From Acorus gramineus (Eukaryota > Streptophyta > Magnoliopsida > Acorales > Acoraceae): a stretch of 64,000 bases of DNA. Position 1 is the first letter of the stretch, and each line of letters opens with the position of its first letter. The stretch covers positions 1,178,001 through 1,242,000 of the forward strand of contig CM060851.1 in NCBI GenBank assembly GCA_030737835.1, written 5' to 3'. A model generated the notes under the pieces. That model was not told the DNA's origin. It saw nothing but the letters and a program-made list of their open reading frames with translations, and made no database searches. This document shows positions 10,430 through 23,420 of this stretch, piece by piece. The position numbers were made by a program, and so were the translations under genes.

Positions 10430-12000
10430 CAAAAATTTGGGTTGGCTATGTGAACCCTTAATCTGTCATTCAATTCTATTAAAGGCCATATCATCTGAAA
10501 CTTTTACAATTAACATTTCTTACATTTCTATAATCATCCTAAGTCTTTCTTGGCTAATCCCTTGCCTTCGATGCCCTTTCAATGATGATGATTTGCTGCT
10601 TCTGACCAGTGCATCCACTGGTCCTGTCCTATATGTGCAAATCATTCCAAACGATTTTTCCGAGCAATATCTAACTTTCCACATATAGTCAAATACTCTT
10701 TTTTATTTTATTCTTTTTTTTTTTGGTATTGCTATCCACTTATCTCAACATCCTCATCTCAGCTACACTTATGGTGGTCCTATGGCTTTCTATAGAAATT
10801 TTTCTTTTAGTTTCATGGGTATTTTGCTGCCACAATACTCCAGCCGTATTTCTCCACTTTCATCATCCTCTATTTATATGAATGATGTCTTCTTCCCTCA
10901 TAAATAATGGATCCCATTCCCAAATAATGAAATGTCCAATCTCATGCATCTCTTACCCATCAATGTCGACTATTTAATTATTTCTTCTTCTTCTTCTTGG
11001 CTAAAATTTCATTCCATATATTCTGTTTTTATCCTACTTATTGTAAAACATATATTCTAGATCCTCTCTCCATTTCCTATATATTAGCATTAACTCTTTT
11101 GGTCTCATCAAATAGGACAATATTGTCATGACGTGCACCAAGGAAGGGTCTCCATAATATGTATAGTAAGTTCATTCATGTCTATCACAATAAGGTATGG
11201 ACTCGATGCCAGTACTTGGTGTAAACCTAGATGAACGGTAATGCACTTGTTTTTGGAGATCTTTTTCCCTAAACTTTTTCAATCGATCTCATTAATAAAT
11301 TAATAGTATTTGTAGACTGCCTCCCTAGCATTTTAAAGAAAAGCCCTCCCAAAGTTTCATAGGATGACATGCGTTTTATTCCATTTAATTTTTGCAGTCA
11401 TGTATATTCCTCCTTTTTTCTTATTCATGAGGATAAAGTGGTTTTCCTCCATTCATTAGGCATCTTCTTTGTCTTTAGGATCATATTAAACTAATTAGTT
11501 AATCATGCTCCATCTCATAGACAGAATATCTTCAATTTTTTTTCCATTTTTTATCTTCTTTAAAGTCTCTTCGACTTCATTAACCTTGACTCTTCGACAA
11601 TATCACAATCCCTAATATTTCTAACCTGGTTAACATTGTTCATTTCTGTATTAAGATTTTTGTCTTTCTCATTAAACAATTTACCAAAATAGTTTTTTCA
11701 CATTCCTTTATTGTCATCCTCATATACCAGCATTTTTTTTAGTATTCATCTATAATATACAATATTACCTAACTCTATGCTCTTTCTTCCTGTTACCCTA
11801 GGAAGTTTATGAATAATCCATGTGTGCTGATAAAATTATCCATCCATGTTTCTGGTGCATCCCCCTTTTAAACTCGTGTATAAATACAGATCGCTTCTTG
11901 GGATGCGCAGGAATATATATTCTGGCATCTTCGAGTCTGTGCTTTCATATGCCCTCCCTTTTGACTAAGAACATATTGCATTGATGATAACTTCTATTTC
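10430..12000 (-). mobile_element. Degenerate RTE-type LINE (reverse transcriptase pseudogene)
   Basis: Read on the minus strand, broken frames give reverse-transcriptase blocks in the right order. Near 11690-11600 is a YFGKLFNE-like block. Near 11450-11350 is MPNEWRKT, followed by a degenerate continuation of the K-G-D-...-Y-R-G-I-K-L region. Near 11230-11120 is the LHQ... region leading into DDIVLFDET, around the catalytic YADD/FADD site. Near 10770 is VAEMRMLR, and near 10500 KVSDDMAFNRIEW from the 3' end. Many stops and frameshifts separate these blocks, so it is dead. Block order and wording match the plant RTE/BovB-like LINE group as I know it. Both ends are approximate and no target duplication was found. 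Confidence 0.75.
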
Positions 12001-13515
12001 TCATTTTCCCTCTTCAGTATTCCTGGTTCTTGTTAGTGTAGACTATCTGCTATAACCAACAGCGTCTCTTGATTGTCGATGAGTCACAAAACTAACAATC
12101 ATTTTTTTTGTGGGTGTTATTTGCTGGCTGACACCGAATCAGTGAATCAGTCTTAAACTGAACTCGTGAATTACTATTCTTAAAATGTTACTCTCTATTG
12201 TTTATACATATTCATGTTAGGCATGGTGATATCCATGCATGTTATCTAAGGTCATCATGTTTATTTGTATCTCTATTGTTTGCCCGTTAATTTCAGATTG
12301 CATAATCCACATTAGAGGACATTCTCTATATTTTATTTTTTTTGAAAAAGGTAAACATTGCTACCAACACTTTTATAGCAAAAGGTGGTTACAATTCTGA
12401 ATTGGGGATGAAAGGAAATAGAATGATAGAGAACAAGAACATGAAGCTAAACCCATGTCCCTCGATCCCAGTAAACGGGATGTGTACTAGGCCCAAGGGC
12501 ATTCACGAGCCAACCCAAATAAAACCTCTCGCTATTACTCATAAATAATTATCCTCCCTCCACTAAAGGTCACACCCCGAACCCTGCTATTCCCCTCCCC
12601 CACTGTGAGATTAGTGTCGCCGACAACTCCCACGAATTTTCCACATACTCTATATTAAAATGTCATTCTTCCGATTCTTCACACACATTCATGTTTGTTT
12701 TGGTGCTATATTTTCATATATCCATTCATGTTAATCAAGGTCTTCATTTTTTTTTTTTATTAATTATTTCAGATTGTTAAGCATAACCCGCCTTGTGATA
12801 TATGAAAATGTTGTTCTTCCTATTCTTTATAGATATTCATCTTAGGTTTAGTGCTATATCTACATGTATCCATTCATGTTAATTAAGGTCTTCATGTTTA
12901 TTTATATTAATTTTATATTGTAAAGCATAACCTGCGTTCATATGGATGCTCTCATGTGGTTCTTGTTTTTGTCACTGATGATGTATTGTTGGATTATAAG
13001 CATGTAAATGTTTTTCCTGCCCTTAATCAAATCAACCATGGTTGAGATGCTTACTGTCAGGTTTAGACAGCCATTTTAAAATATTTAGTTTGAATTTGGA
13101 TAACACTTTTGGTTGTCATTGTTGATCAATTTTTTTGAAGTTTTGTTGGTTAGTTTGAGTGGACTGAAATCTTGACAGTGAAATAATTCAACTGAAATTT
13201 ATATTGACATGAATTGAACTGAATCAAACTGGTTAGATAATAATAAGTAATTTTATTAGAAATGATGATTACATCATTGGCATTTATTAATTATATCTTA
13301 TTTTTGTACCTTGAATTTTATCCTTGTTTGGGTTCCTTAAAATTCAAATATTTTAAATTGAATTAGTTTTTGGTCAATTCTATTTTTTTATTTATGGAAA
13401 GGTCAATGCTATTTATTATTATTGAAATGTTTTGTGTGAATAGTAAAAGTAAATAAAAAATAGTTAAATTATATTTTATCTTGCTAATTGCTGTCACATA
13501 TGACTTGGTTGTAAG

Positions 13516-13762
13516 TTAGGGTGTGTTTGGTTGCATTGTTATACTGTTTTTGCGATTGTAGAAAACTGTTTCTATAATTGTGTAATCAAACAGTGTTACT
13601 ATATCATTTTCCTGCAGACAGATTTTAGGTAAATAGTGTTCAAACGTTGCGATTTGAAAAAACTGAGGGGGGGGGGGGGGTTGAGATTCCTGTAGAATCA
13701 GTTTTAAAACCCAGATTTCTATGGAATCAGTTTTACAATCGTGTAACCAAACGCACCTTTAG
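13516..13762. mobile_element. MITE family A, full copy
   Basis: The termini TTAGGGTGTGTTTGGTTGCA and CGTGTAACCAAACGCACCTTTAG are inverted repeats. The interior carries TTTTTGCGATTGTAGAAAACTG, GTGTAATCAAACAG and a poly-G run at 13668-13681, with no coding capacity. A short TTAG / TTTAG flank may be the target duplication. Truncated relatives occur at 13935, 34764 (opposite strand) and 8093. Confidence 0.65.
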
Positions 13763-13934
13763 ACGGATTGGACCAGATTCAAGTTCTAGTCATGTTAGAT
13801 TTGATCTTAAAAATGGTGTTATTATAGGTAATTTAAACTCTACATTTATCACAATGAGATTGTATAAATGAAAGTATAGAAGTGTAATTTAATTTAGGAT
13901 AAACCAATTGTATTAGCTTAGATTTTATCTCATT

Positions 13935-14096
13935 GGTTGTGTTTGGTTGTGCGATTGCACAACTTTTGTGATTTCAGTAAATTGTTTATGCAATTGTATA
14001 ATCAAACAGTTTTACCTGTGATTTTGAAAAGTTGAGGGGATGAGTTTCCTGCAGAATCCATTTTAAAACTTAAATTCTCGCAGAATCAGTTTTGCA
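13935..14096. mobile_element. MITE family A, 3'-truncated copy
   Basis: It starts with GGTTGTGTTTGGTTGTGCGATTG and follows the 13516 element through the AATCAAACAG, AAAGTTGAGGGG and GCAGAATCAGTTTTGCAA blocks. It stops without the right terminus. It lies 170 bases from the full copy in the same orientation. Confidence 0.6.
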
Positions 14097-16580
14097 AATT
14101 AAAATCTTAACTAACCATTTAAATTTACATAAAATCTTATCATGTATGCGTTGGGCTTGGGTAACTAATACTTCCGGATCCAATCAGGTCAGTCCTATCC
14201 AGCAGTATTATTATACCCATAACAGCACTATTAATGGCTGGATTATTAACCATTATTGACAATGATTTCATTTAATCAATGTCATTATTAATAGCATTTG
14301 TTAATCATTTATTGGTTAAATTATTAGTGACATGTATGCTTCTTTTTTTTTTTTTTTAAGGAATGGTGCTCTCTAAAGTTTAAGTTGAGATAATCATGTA
14401 ATATAGGTGATAAATAATTAATTTCGGGTGAAATACGAGTTTTAATATTTGATCTCATTTTTCACTGAAAATAATCATTTTTAGAAAAAACATATTTCAC
14501 AGTCATAAATATATATTGAAAAATTCTTTCCAATGAAATTATTAATCACCTCAATAGGAGTTATACTTGAAAAGTTATAAATTTTTAAAAATTTTCATAA
14601 ATAATTTAATTCTTGATTTTTTATATCTATGTACAGATTGGATGATATCATCCATATCCACCAAATCTTAATGATTTTTTTATATATACACCCCTAAAAA
14701 TTTACATTTTAGCAAAATATCCATGATAATTTGTTATTTCCAATCAAACCATTCAAAAGATTTTAAATTTTATATTGGTTTTAAAGTTTCAAATGAGATA
14801 TTTTTATAATATAGGGTTGGTTGAGGGGTATATATACAAAAAAAATGGTAACATATCTCTTTTATGTATAATTTCATAATAAATTTTATAAATAATTTAA
14901 TTAATCATTATTATAGTTTTCATAAATATCATTTATGTATATACAACATGAAGCATAGTATATTATATCGTATATATATAATTGAAAAAAAATTAAGGGA
15001 GTTAGTTGTGGGTTGTTTTTTTTTTAATTTGTTTTTATTTACACGCACATCGTGCATGGAAAAAACTAGTTATAATCTATCTGAAAGAGTAAAATCTTCT
15101 TGTGCTGAAAATTTTTCACGTTTTAGGACCCGTTTGGTTTGTGTTATTTTTTTTGGTGGAATTATTTTACTAGGAATCAGTTTACCATGAATTATTTTAC
15201 CAAGAGTCCTGATTCCATTAGACTGTTTGGTTTGCTAGTGGATTTTTCTTAAGAATCATTTTCAAATGTTTAGTTCATACAAAGAAAATGATAAGAAAAT
15301 TGATTTAAATGTCTAAAATACCCTTACTATTATATATATAGTAGTAAAATTTATTTCTTTATCTATATCACAATAATAAAAAAAAATAATTTTTTTATAA
15401 ATATTTAATGAATGCAAATTAATAAAATAATCAATTATGTAATTAAACATATAATAATAACAATTTTTTTGAATGAGTTGAATATTATAAACTCCCCTAA
15501 AAACTAAATAATTAATTTTATTAGTTAAGATTCAGATGTATCGCTTTAGGCCTAAACGCACATCACACATCATATATTATTATATCAATTATAATAATAT
15601 CTAAACCCATCTACAAAACTAAAAACTAAAAATAAAAATAAAAATTAATATCTAATACATAGTTTAAAATTTTCACATAATATGTAAAATTTATAATAGA
15701 ATTTTTTAGTTAAAAAATCAAAATGACTATATAAACCCATTATATAGGTGGTGGAAAAAAAAAGAGGCTATTTATTTTAGAAGAGATATATATAATAATT
15801 TCATTTATTTATAAAAGATATAACAATAATCTAATTTATGATTTCTAATGGAATTTGAGATTACCACAACAAAGAATAAAAATTTGATTCCATCTATTTT
15901 CTTACATGGATAAATTTTAATTACAGTGAGATCCAAAATTATCATTAAGATTACTACAAACAAGACACTGAATTTTATACACTTTCTTAACAATTTCACA
16001 TGGAATTAAATTCCATTCCAAAATAAGCTTAAGGGAACGGGGGGTTATTTGGATTTTTCCTTTTGTTTTACAATTTTGCCACCAGACACGTCAGAGTACG
16101 AAATGAAAGCCAATAAGATTGTGCCACGCGTAGTAAAGATGACGTGTGCATCCTTACCTAAAAATACCCTTATCTGTTTTACAAAATTAGTATCCCCAGT
16201 CCAGTGGTTCACTCATCTAAGGGCCATAAATCAAAGCTTATCCATTAAATTCACTGATCGAACGGTGTAGAACGAACTCAGAAACAGGAGGACTCATCGA
16301 AGACTTCACGAGATGTGAGGGTCAATATGGGAAACTAAAAAAAATTAAATTCCGTTTTTATTTTTACATGTATATAAAAGAACCTCTTTTTATTTATTTT
16401 ATTTTATTTTCGATTTTTATTATTTATTTAGGTCTTCGAATCGATCTCTCTGTGGCGGCAATCGAGGGCGAGTCGTTTTGTTTGCGAATTTTTTCGAGTG
16501 ATCTCTAATGGTGTTTCTGTGAAGCTCTCGGTCTTTCGATCTGGTGATGATTCGAAGCCCTACACAGCCTCATCGCAACC

Positions 16581-19500
16581 ATGGCGGCCCCAGTCTTCTC
16601 CACGCCTTTCCAACCCTACGTTTACCAGGTGCGCTAGTTCTTCTCGATCTCTTCTTCTATATATGGTGTTTTTGGCTAAAATTAGGATATTTTTGGGGTT
16701 TTAATGACGGGGTTCTCTTTGAGATCGGGAGATCTGGCGACGGTACTTGGTTTTGATCGGATTGACGGAGATTGTGACCGGGTTTTCTGTGATCTGTAAA
16801 TTTGATTGGAAAATTTGAATTTTTGTTGCGAATTTAAAGAAAATTTGGGAATTGTATTCTTTTTATTGAAAATTGTGTGGTCGGCTGAGTTAGTTTTTTA
16901 TTAAAATTTGGGCTTTCATGAATGGAATTGAATGATATGACATTAAAGTAGATTAGATAACATATGCTTTAGGGTTTAATGTGATTTTAGGTTGGGGGAT
17001 ATAATGTTGTCAAAAGTATAGATTTTTTTTTTCTTCCAAAATCACCAATGTGGTTGTTGGGTGATGATTTCAGAGTCACTCTATAGATTTTTATGAGTCT
17101 GTAATTTAGAAAGTAAAACCTTTTTTTGTTGTGTTGTTTTGTTGATTGAAATTTTATGTGTTGTTTTGTCAATATATTGTTGTAATAAATTAAAAGAAAA
17201 GGTTATTAAAATAGACGTGTATTAACACTTTGCGATTAAAGACTTTACTTATAAAAAAAAAACAAATAAAAAGATTTTACCTTTTGAATTATAAAATCAT
17301 AAAATTCATAAAGTGATCCTGAGATTATCATAATAAATTAACAGAAATGTTTATCAAAGTATACATCTATTAACCCATTGTGATTAAAGACTTAGAAAGT
17401 TTGTCTGTTTCGATGGAAGTGATCCATATAAGATGAGTTGAAAATCAAGAAAATTACAAAGCAAAGTCATTATACCCATGACCCCCCAATAGAAGTATGA
17501 GAGTAACTTACCAATAAAAACTAGGATAGAGTACTTAACGTGCAGTAGATCCGTAGATGATAGTAAGTGGTTGTTGCAGTGGTCTAATAATGCCATTTTT
17601 GGTCCATTGGGGTGTCATGACTAGCACAAGAAGAAATCATATTGGAAAGTGACGCAGATCATTCTGGAATGTTCCAACTTGGTTGACTACAAAGCTTGAT
17701 GATTAATTTTACTCTAGCAGGTGCTTAATAGGTCTGAATGACATCCAAGTCAGTCCACTACCATAATGAAGAATCTCAAATCAAAACAATCGATGATTTG
17801 TTGTTTGCAACTGCCTGGGTTGATGATTTCCATATCTCCACCTTCCCCATAACTGCCTTATCAATCTAAGATTTAGTCAAACCCATGTGTTTAGCAAGTT
17901 GGGTTTGAGTCGGTTTAACCAATGGCTCTTTGGTCTTGTCCATCCATAGGTTGATGGTTACTCTTAAGGTGACCATCCATCCATAGGTCGATGGCTGTTC
18001 TTTCTTTTGGCCGAGTGTTGTGCTATGGTTCTTTGGGTTTTTGCTCTAGTGTGGAACTACCAGTGTCATGTTCCTAAGCCTAATGTTTTAAAAGAACCAA
18101 TGAATGGGCTGATTGAACTGGTTGCAGTGGGTGAGATTGCCTATCGGTAGGCATCGAACAGGGTCAACCGGCTGTTCCAGCCCAGTAGGCATTTATTTAA
18201 CTATACCTTGTTGAAAGCTTCACTGTGGTACTGGTGGTTGTTATAAACACTTAACATTTAACTACCCGTTGTTGGTTTGTAGATAATGGCCATGGTTCAT
18301 GTATGATAATGGTGAATCTGGGATGTTTTTTTTTTTTTTTGGCAAAAGCTTCATGTTTGATGGGTGGTTTATTGTACAAGTTTATTGTAATAAAATTTTT
18401 ATGGTTTACTTGTAGCATGAACATGTGCTTGAAAATTAATGTTTGCTGATGAATTTCATTTTACAGAGTCCACAATCAGATGTAGTACCTTTTCAGATAT
18501 TGGGTGGGGAAGCTCAGATAGTGCAGGTGTGCTAATGAAATATTTCTTGATTTTTATTCTTTCAATTTTTAATTAAGGAGTAGACCATCTTCATGTGCTA
18601 ATTCCTCTAGTTAGTTTTGGATCTTGAAACTAATTGTATTATATGCTCCATTATTCAGATAATGCTGAAGTCGCAAGATAAGGTCACCGCAAAGCCTGGT
18701 TAGTTTTTGTTTCCATAGTTACTGTTTTTTGTCCTCTTGTTTTGGCAGTTTGTTGGCCGAGCTTTTCCTTCCCAATTATGTGAACCATTTTGAGTGGTAG
18801 AGTTTAATAATTACTTCATTGTTACTTGGAGATAGCTGATAATCTTCATTCTTCAGCTCTTGTGATATATGGCCTTGTGAATTTAAAGTAAGGAAATCAT
18901 TTACTATATTCAGTGTAGGTGTTATAGAAGTGTGTGTTGTTATATGCTGATGCTTGCATTGCATTGCATTGCTTGACTTAACTAAAATAACTTCAATCGA
19001 CATAATGCACTCATATCAGCATGATATGTATGACTCATCAAAAATATCCCCATCCTTGTTTAGAGAAACCTTGGATGGATGGTAGGCCCAACTTTATGCA
19101 ACCCCTATGCTCTAAGACAGCCCAATACTCCATCTAGGGGTAGTAAACGAGCCGAACGAGCCAAGCTTTGACATGTTCAAGCTCAGCTCGTTTATAAACA
19201 AGCCGAGTCGAGCCGAGTTCACGAGCCTAGTGTTCTTATTCATTTTAGGGTTTTTAGGGGTTGAAAACAAAATTTAGCCTAAATGAACCAAGCTCATGAG
19301 CTTAAATGAGCATAACTTTGTATTTATTTAATGTTCTGATTTTACAAAGGAGTTGAACTAAGCTTCAACTAAGTTTTTTATAACACAAACAAGTTGAGTT
19401 TGAACACAAAATGAAGCTCGATTCAGGTCCCTGGCTTAACTGAGCTTTAAAAATTGTTTAAACTCGCTCATTTGTCTAATTGAACGAGCTCAAACCAAGC

Positions 19501-22500
19501 CGAGCCCGTATTCTGTCAAATTGCATGAGGCATGAATTTAGTGAACTTTCCTTTCACTGTTTTGTTGTTCCTCCTGTTAAATTTTCGGATGAACTTCCCA
19601 TTTCTCTGGCAAACTTAAATATCCAAACCGCTCCTCTCCCCCCCCCCTTCCCCCATCAAACAAAAAAAAGAAAAGAAAAACAAACAAGAGTAAAGAAAAA
19701 AAGAAGACGCAGACTGCCTCGAATATATTTAGGTTGAAAGTTTATTTGTTCTGGGAACACCTGCATGGTATTGTTTTGAAAATATTGTCATACAAGTTTG
19801 TTCAAAGCTTATTATTGATTGAAAGAGATGTTGCATAAAGACTGATAGCTGTAAGGTTTTTCCATTTGCAATGCCTTCTGCTTTTGAAATCTATCAATCC
19901 CCTAAATTGAAAGCACCACTTTACACATGCCACGATTTTATGTTTCATTTCATTTGTTATGACAATCAAGAAAAAAAAAAGTTCATAATCTTACGGTTGC
20001 CATGGAATTTGTATTTCGTACACAGATTTTTTGAATTATAATCAGCTCATCTTTTCATTGGGCAACAATTTCTCTACAAGTTTGGGAGTTTTGGGTTATA
20101 AATTTGGTTTTCGCCATCTTCTAAATGCCTGAAAAGACGTGAGACTTGTTTTGTGATTATGCTCCTGAAAGTGTTGATGGTATCTCACACTCCTCTTTCT
20201 ATAAAACTCAAATAATGAGCTCCCACCTTTACTCAAATTTTTTTTTTTCTCATGCACGAGCCTATGTTTTGCTCTCTTCTTAATGTCTTAATCGTTAAGA
20301 AGATCAAGGAGAGTTATTTGTGTTTGGTATTTGCCCTTTTCACCATTGTAGGTTCCATGTGTTATATGTCGGGGTCCATTGAAATGGAGAACATACACCT
20401 CCCTGAGCAAGAAGCTGGAATGTGGCAGTGGGTCTTTGGGAAAAGCGTGAAAAGTATAACTTTTTCTAATCCTGGTCCAAATGATGGCTTTGTTGGAATT
20501 GCTGCACCATCTCCTGCCAGAATACTCCCGGTATGTATAGAGACATCCTACTCCGTTTTATAGTTGGCATCTAGTGATTTTAATTTCAGTTGCACAAAGA
20601 CATTTTTATAGTTTAGACATTGATTGTGATGTTTAAACACAGCTTGCAATTTTGACTTATACTCTAATTAACTTGCTCGTTGTAGATTGATCTCGCAAAT
20701 TTTGGTGGGGAAATTTTATGCCAGGTATGTAAGATCTGATAGGTGTGTTATGGTTAATTGCTTCTTTTTCCTAGCTGAAAAAAGAGATACCATTATGGTA
20801 TCTATATCTAAACATTATACTAACTTGGAGGGTTTTGTGGGGAAGTAATAAGAGAAAGGGAGAATGATGCTCTCCTTTTCCCTTTAATTTGTGGGTTGTG
20901 TGCCCCACAATTTTTTGGGGACAAATTTACCTTCCACTTTGTTTTTTCAACTTAGGTTTCAAAACTAATAAATATGTTTTTTTGTTCGGGTATTTCTTTA
21001 AGGGGGTTTGGGCAAGGGTGGAGCTTCTGGTGTTCTCTTCCAGTTTTCTGTTTTTCTGGCAAATTGTGGAAATGTTTAAACTAGTTTTTCCCCAAGGAAG
21101 AAACATACGAATCACTGTCTTGTTTTTTTCCCTAAAAAGTTACTCTCCTTGTTCTTTGAATCAAGTTGGTAGGGATCCTACTACCAAATTCCATCTAAAC
21201 AAAAGTTGGGATACAATGCCTGATAACGAAAAACTAAAAGAGAAAGAAACTGGAAAAAAAACTACTAATGCTTCACAGTTTGCATCTAGGCACTATATTT
21301 TAAAGCATTTCTGTTTCAGCCACCCCATTTTGTGTTTCTCAGATGCACCAACAAACTGAGGGTGTTTACAACTTTATTAAAGCTGAGTCCTTATGTTGTT
21401 TCCAAGATTCAGCGCATGTATGCTTTCATGTTTGCATTATTTCTTTTAGTGAACAATTGCATCAAGATGATTACATATAACACCCCTCAAAACATAAACT
21501 GGAGAATATTGACTGTGGTGAAGTGTTCATGTAGCCATAACTCAAGAGCCATCTAAGTCATATGTCATAATCTTGATTATTAGAGCCATCGATAGTCTCC
21601 TGTTCTTTTAATAGAGTCCTGTTCTTAATAGAACTAGCCACCCCATTGGACATCCTTTTTTATTGCTTGGTTATATTAAAAGCTTAACATATCGAGTCAT
21701 TCAAATAATTATAGCATAGAACTTGACTGAGGTATAACTAGGGAAAACATTGGGTGTTACATATGTTTATAGGGGCTATATAAGTGGATTGCTCACTCTT
21801 CTTTATTTTACTTAAGGAATAATGTTTCACTTGTTTATAATGATTGTTGTAGCCAGATGCATTTCTCTGCTCCATCAAGGATGTCACGGTCTCCAGCACA
21901 GTAGATCCGAGGGTTCGCAATATTGTGAACAATCCAGAGGTAAGTTCATCTTGGTGGTAAAACATCAATTGAAGCCAGGTCATGTCTCTGACCAGCACGT
22001 GTATGGGCACACACATGACATCCCCACCATCACTGCATGCCCAAGCACCTAATCCACACACACAGTCTGCTTCTCCTCTTCTGTTATCTTTCTGTCTAGC
22101 TGATTGCTATATCTAATTGTAGGGTGTTCTAAGGCAGAAGCTGGTTGGTCAAGGGCTTGCGTTCTTGACTGCGGGTGGTTCTGGTATGCTATTTTGTTTT
22201 TATGTTTTATTTTTTTCATAATTTTTATTGGGTATATGTCAAAGAATAAGAATCTGATTCCTGAGTTCTTGTGATGCACTGTTGAGTGTCGTCCCCCAGT
22301 TTGTTGCTTTGAGCTTTTTTAGTTCCTCATTTTGTTTCCATTTGTGGTGAGGACTTTTATTCAATTTAACAAGGAAGTATATGTTGAAGGTCTATGTTTC
22401 CATTAATCTATGCCTCATTCATTCCTGGCATAACAGGGATGAATTTCTTAGAACCGCTGATTATAAAATACCCTTTATAAACTCTTATAATAAGGCCAAT

Positions 22501-23420
22501 TGCATTGGGAAAAACATGCATGAATTTCCATAGAAAATAACCCCCGGCAGCCAATAATCACATGATTTATTAGTGAAATATGAAGAAAATCCCGACTGGT
22601 TGATCGAATGGCATACATTGACTTTGGCAATGATCATCTTAATTTTCAATAAATTGCCCTACTTTTGTATGCTAATTTTGTGTGCTCCTTGTTCATGTAT
22701 GTGCGCTAGTTGTCCAAAAGACACTTGATGCGGGTGAAGTGCTAGCAGTCGACATTTACTGCATTCTTGCCGCTACAAGTACGATTGATATCCAAGTCAG
22801 ACACACTACACCTTTAAGAAAAGTAGTGTTTGGTGTGAGTCCTGAATCTTCACATCCCTGACTTGTTCTTTATTTTGTGGTGTTAGTGATTGCTTCTCAA
22901 AATGAGATCCCTTATTTTCCTCAGTACTGTGTGACTTTTCAACCAAATGATCTGATGCTTAATTTCACTCTTGCAGGGTGAGAATATAGTGACTGCTGTT
23001 ATAACTGGTCCGGGTGTTGTTTTTATCCAAAGCTTACCCTTCCAACGACTTTCCCAACGCATAGCCAGGTAATTTGCATTCATTCTTGATTTATTAATCA
23101 ATCACAGAACCACACCCTTCAGTAGAATATCTGCAACTCAGAAACAGCTATAATATGCAGATTGTATGTCAGAATATAGCACACTTTTAAATAATTGGAA
23201 TGGGCTCAACCATGTTACTGTAAATGTATCTTTCCTAGATATTGAATATCTCAAGTATATATGGAAAACTGTGAATCTGATGAGATCAATTAATTTTTAC
23301 CGCAGGCAAGTCACGGCACCAAACATGAGGGAGAATCCAAAGTTTCTGATCCAGATTGCTGTATTTTTCTTCGTGGCATATGTGATGATCATATCGTCGC
23401 TGATTTTGACTGATATCTAA
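16581..23420 (+). CDS. AIM24-family protein, 10 exons
   Basis: Exons 16581-16628, 18467-18526, 18659-18698, 20352-20530, 20686-20724, 21853-21939, 22123-22183, 22710-22834, 22977-23068 and 23306-23420 join in frame to 281 aa with GT-AG introns. The first part reads MAAPVFSTPFQPYVYQ, then PFQILGGEAQIVQIMLKSQD and GSMCYMSGSIEMENI. This 'QI.GGE.Q.V.I.L.PG....GSM.YMSG.I' pattern is typical of the AIM24 (former DUF124) beta-barrel family. AFLTAGGSGVVQKTL and LAVDIYCILAATSTIDIQV follow, then GPGVVFIQSLPFQRL. A hydrophobic C-terminal helix (about residues 256-279, LIQIAVFFFVAYVMIISSLIL) predicts a tail anchor. The yeast AIM24 protein is mitochondrial and affects cristae organisation; the plant role is unknown, so only the family is firm. 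Introns of 1.84, 1.65 and 1.13 kb contain no gene I can see. Confidence 0.85.
18699..20351 (+). other. AIM24 intron 3 with a GAGCCGA-rich repeat
   Basis: Between about 19130 and 19505 the intron is studded with variants of GAGCCGAACGAGC and AGCTCGTTTA on both strands, framing a 380-bp patch. This is the look of a dispersed plant repeat (SINE or MITE-like). The remainder is AT-rich with no recognised feature. Confidence 0.35.

Larger units (their letters stand above)
9611..16580. other. 7-kb intergenic region rich in transposon remnants
   Basis: No intact gene seen. From left to right: AT-rich 3' flank (9611-10430); a degenerate RTE-like LINE (10430-12000); AT-rich sequence with a moderately GC-rich repeat-like patch (about 12340-12640, e.g. 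CACACCCCGAACCCTGC) that I cannot classify; MITE family A copies (13516-13762 and 13935-14096); long AT-rich tracts; and a possible transposon border near 15125 (ACCCGTTTGGTTTG). Short TGACG and ACGTG cores at 16085-16150 lie upstream of the AIM24-type gene and may belong to its promoter. Confidence 0.5.

Noticed and set aside
12342-12640. Possible SINE or gene fragment
   Set aside because: GC-richer than its surroundings but no A/B box pair, target duplication or protein motif could be shown.
20889-21359. 156-codon frame in AIM24 intron 5
   Set aside because: Low-complexity Phe/Lys-rich translation of T/A-rich intron sequence between two well-supported exons.
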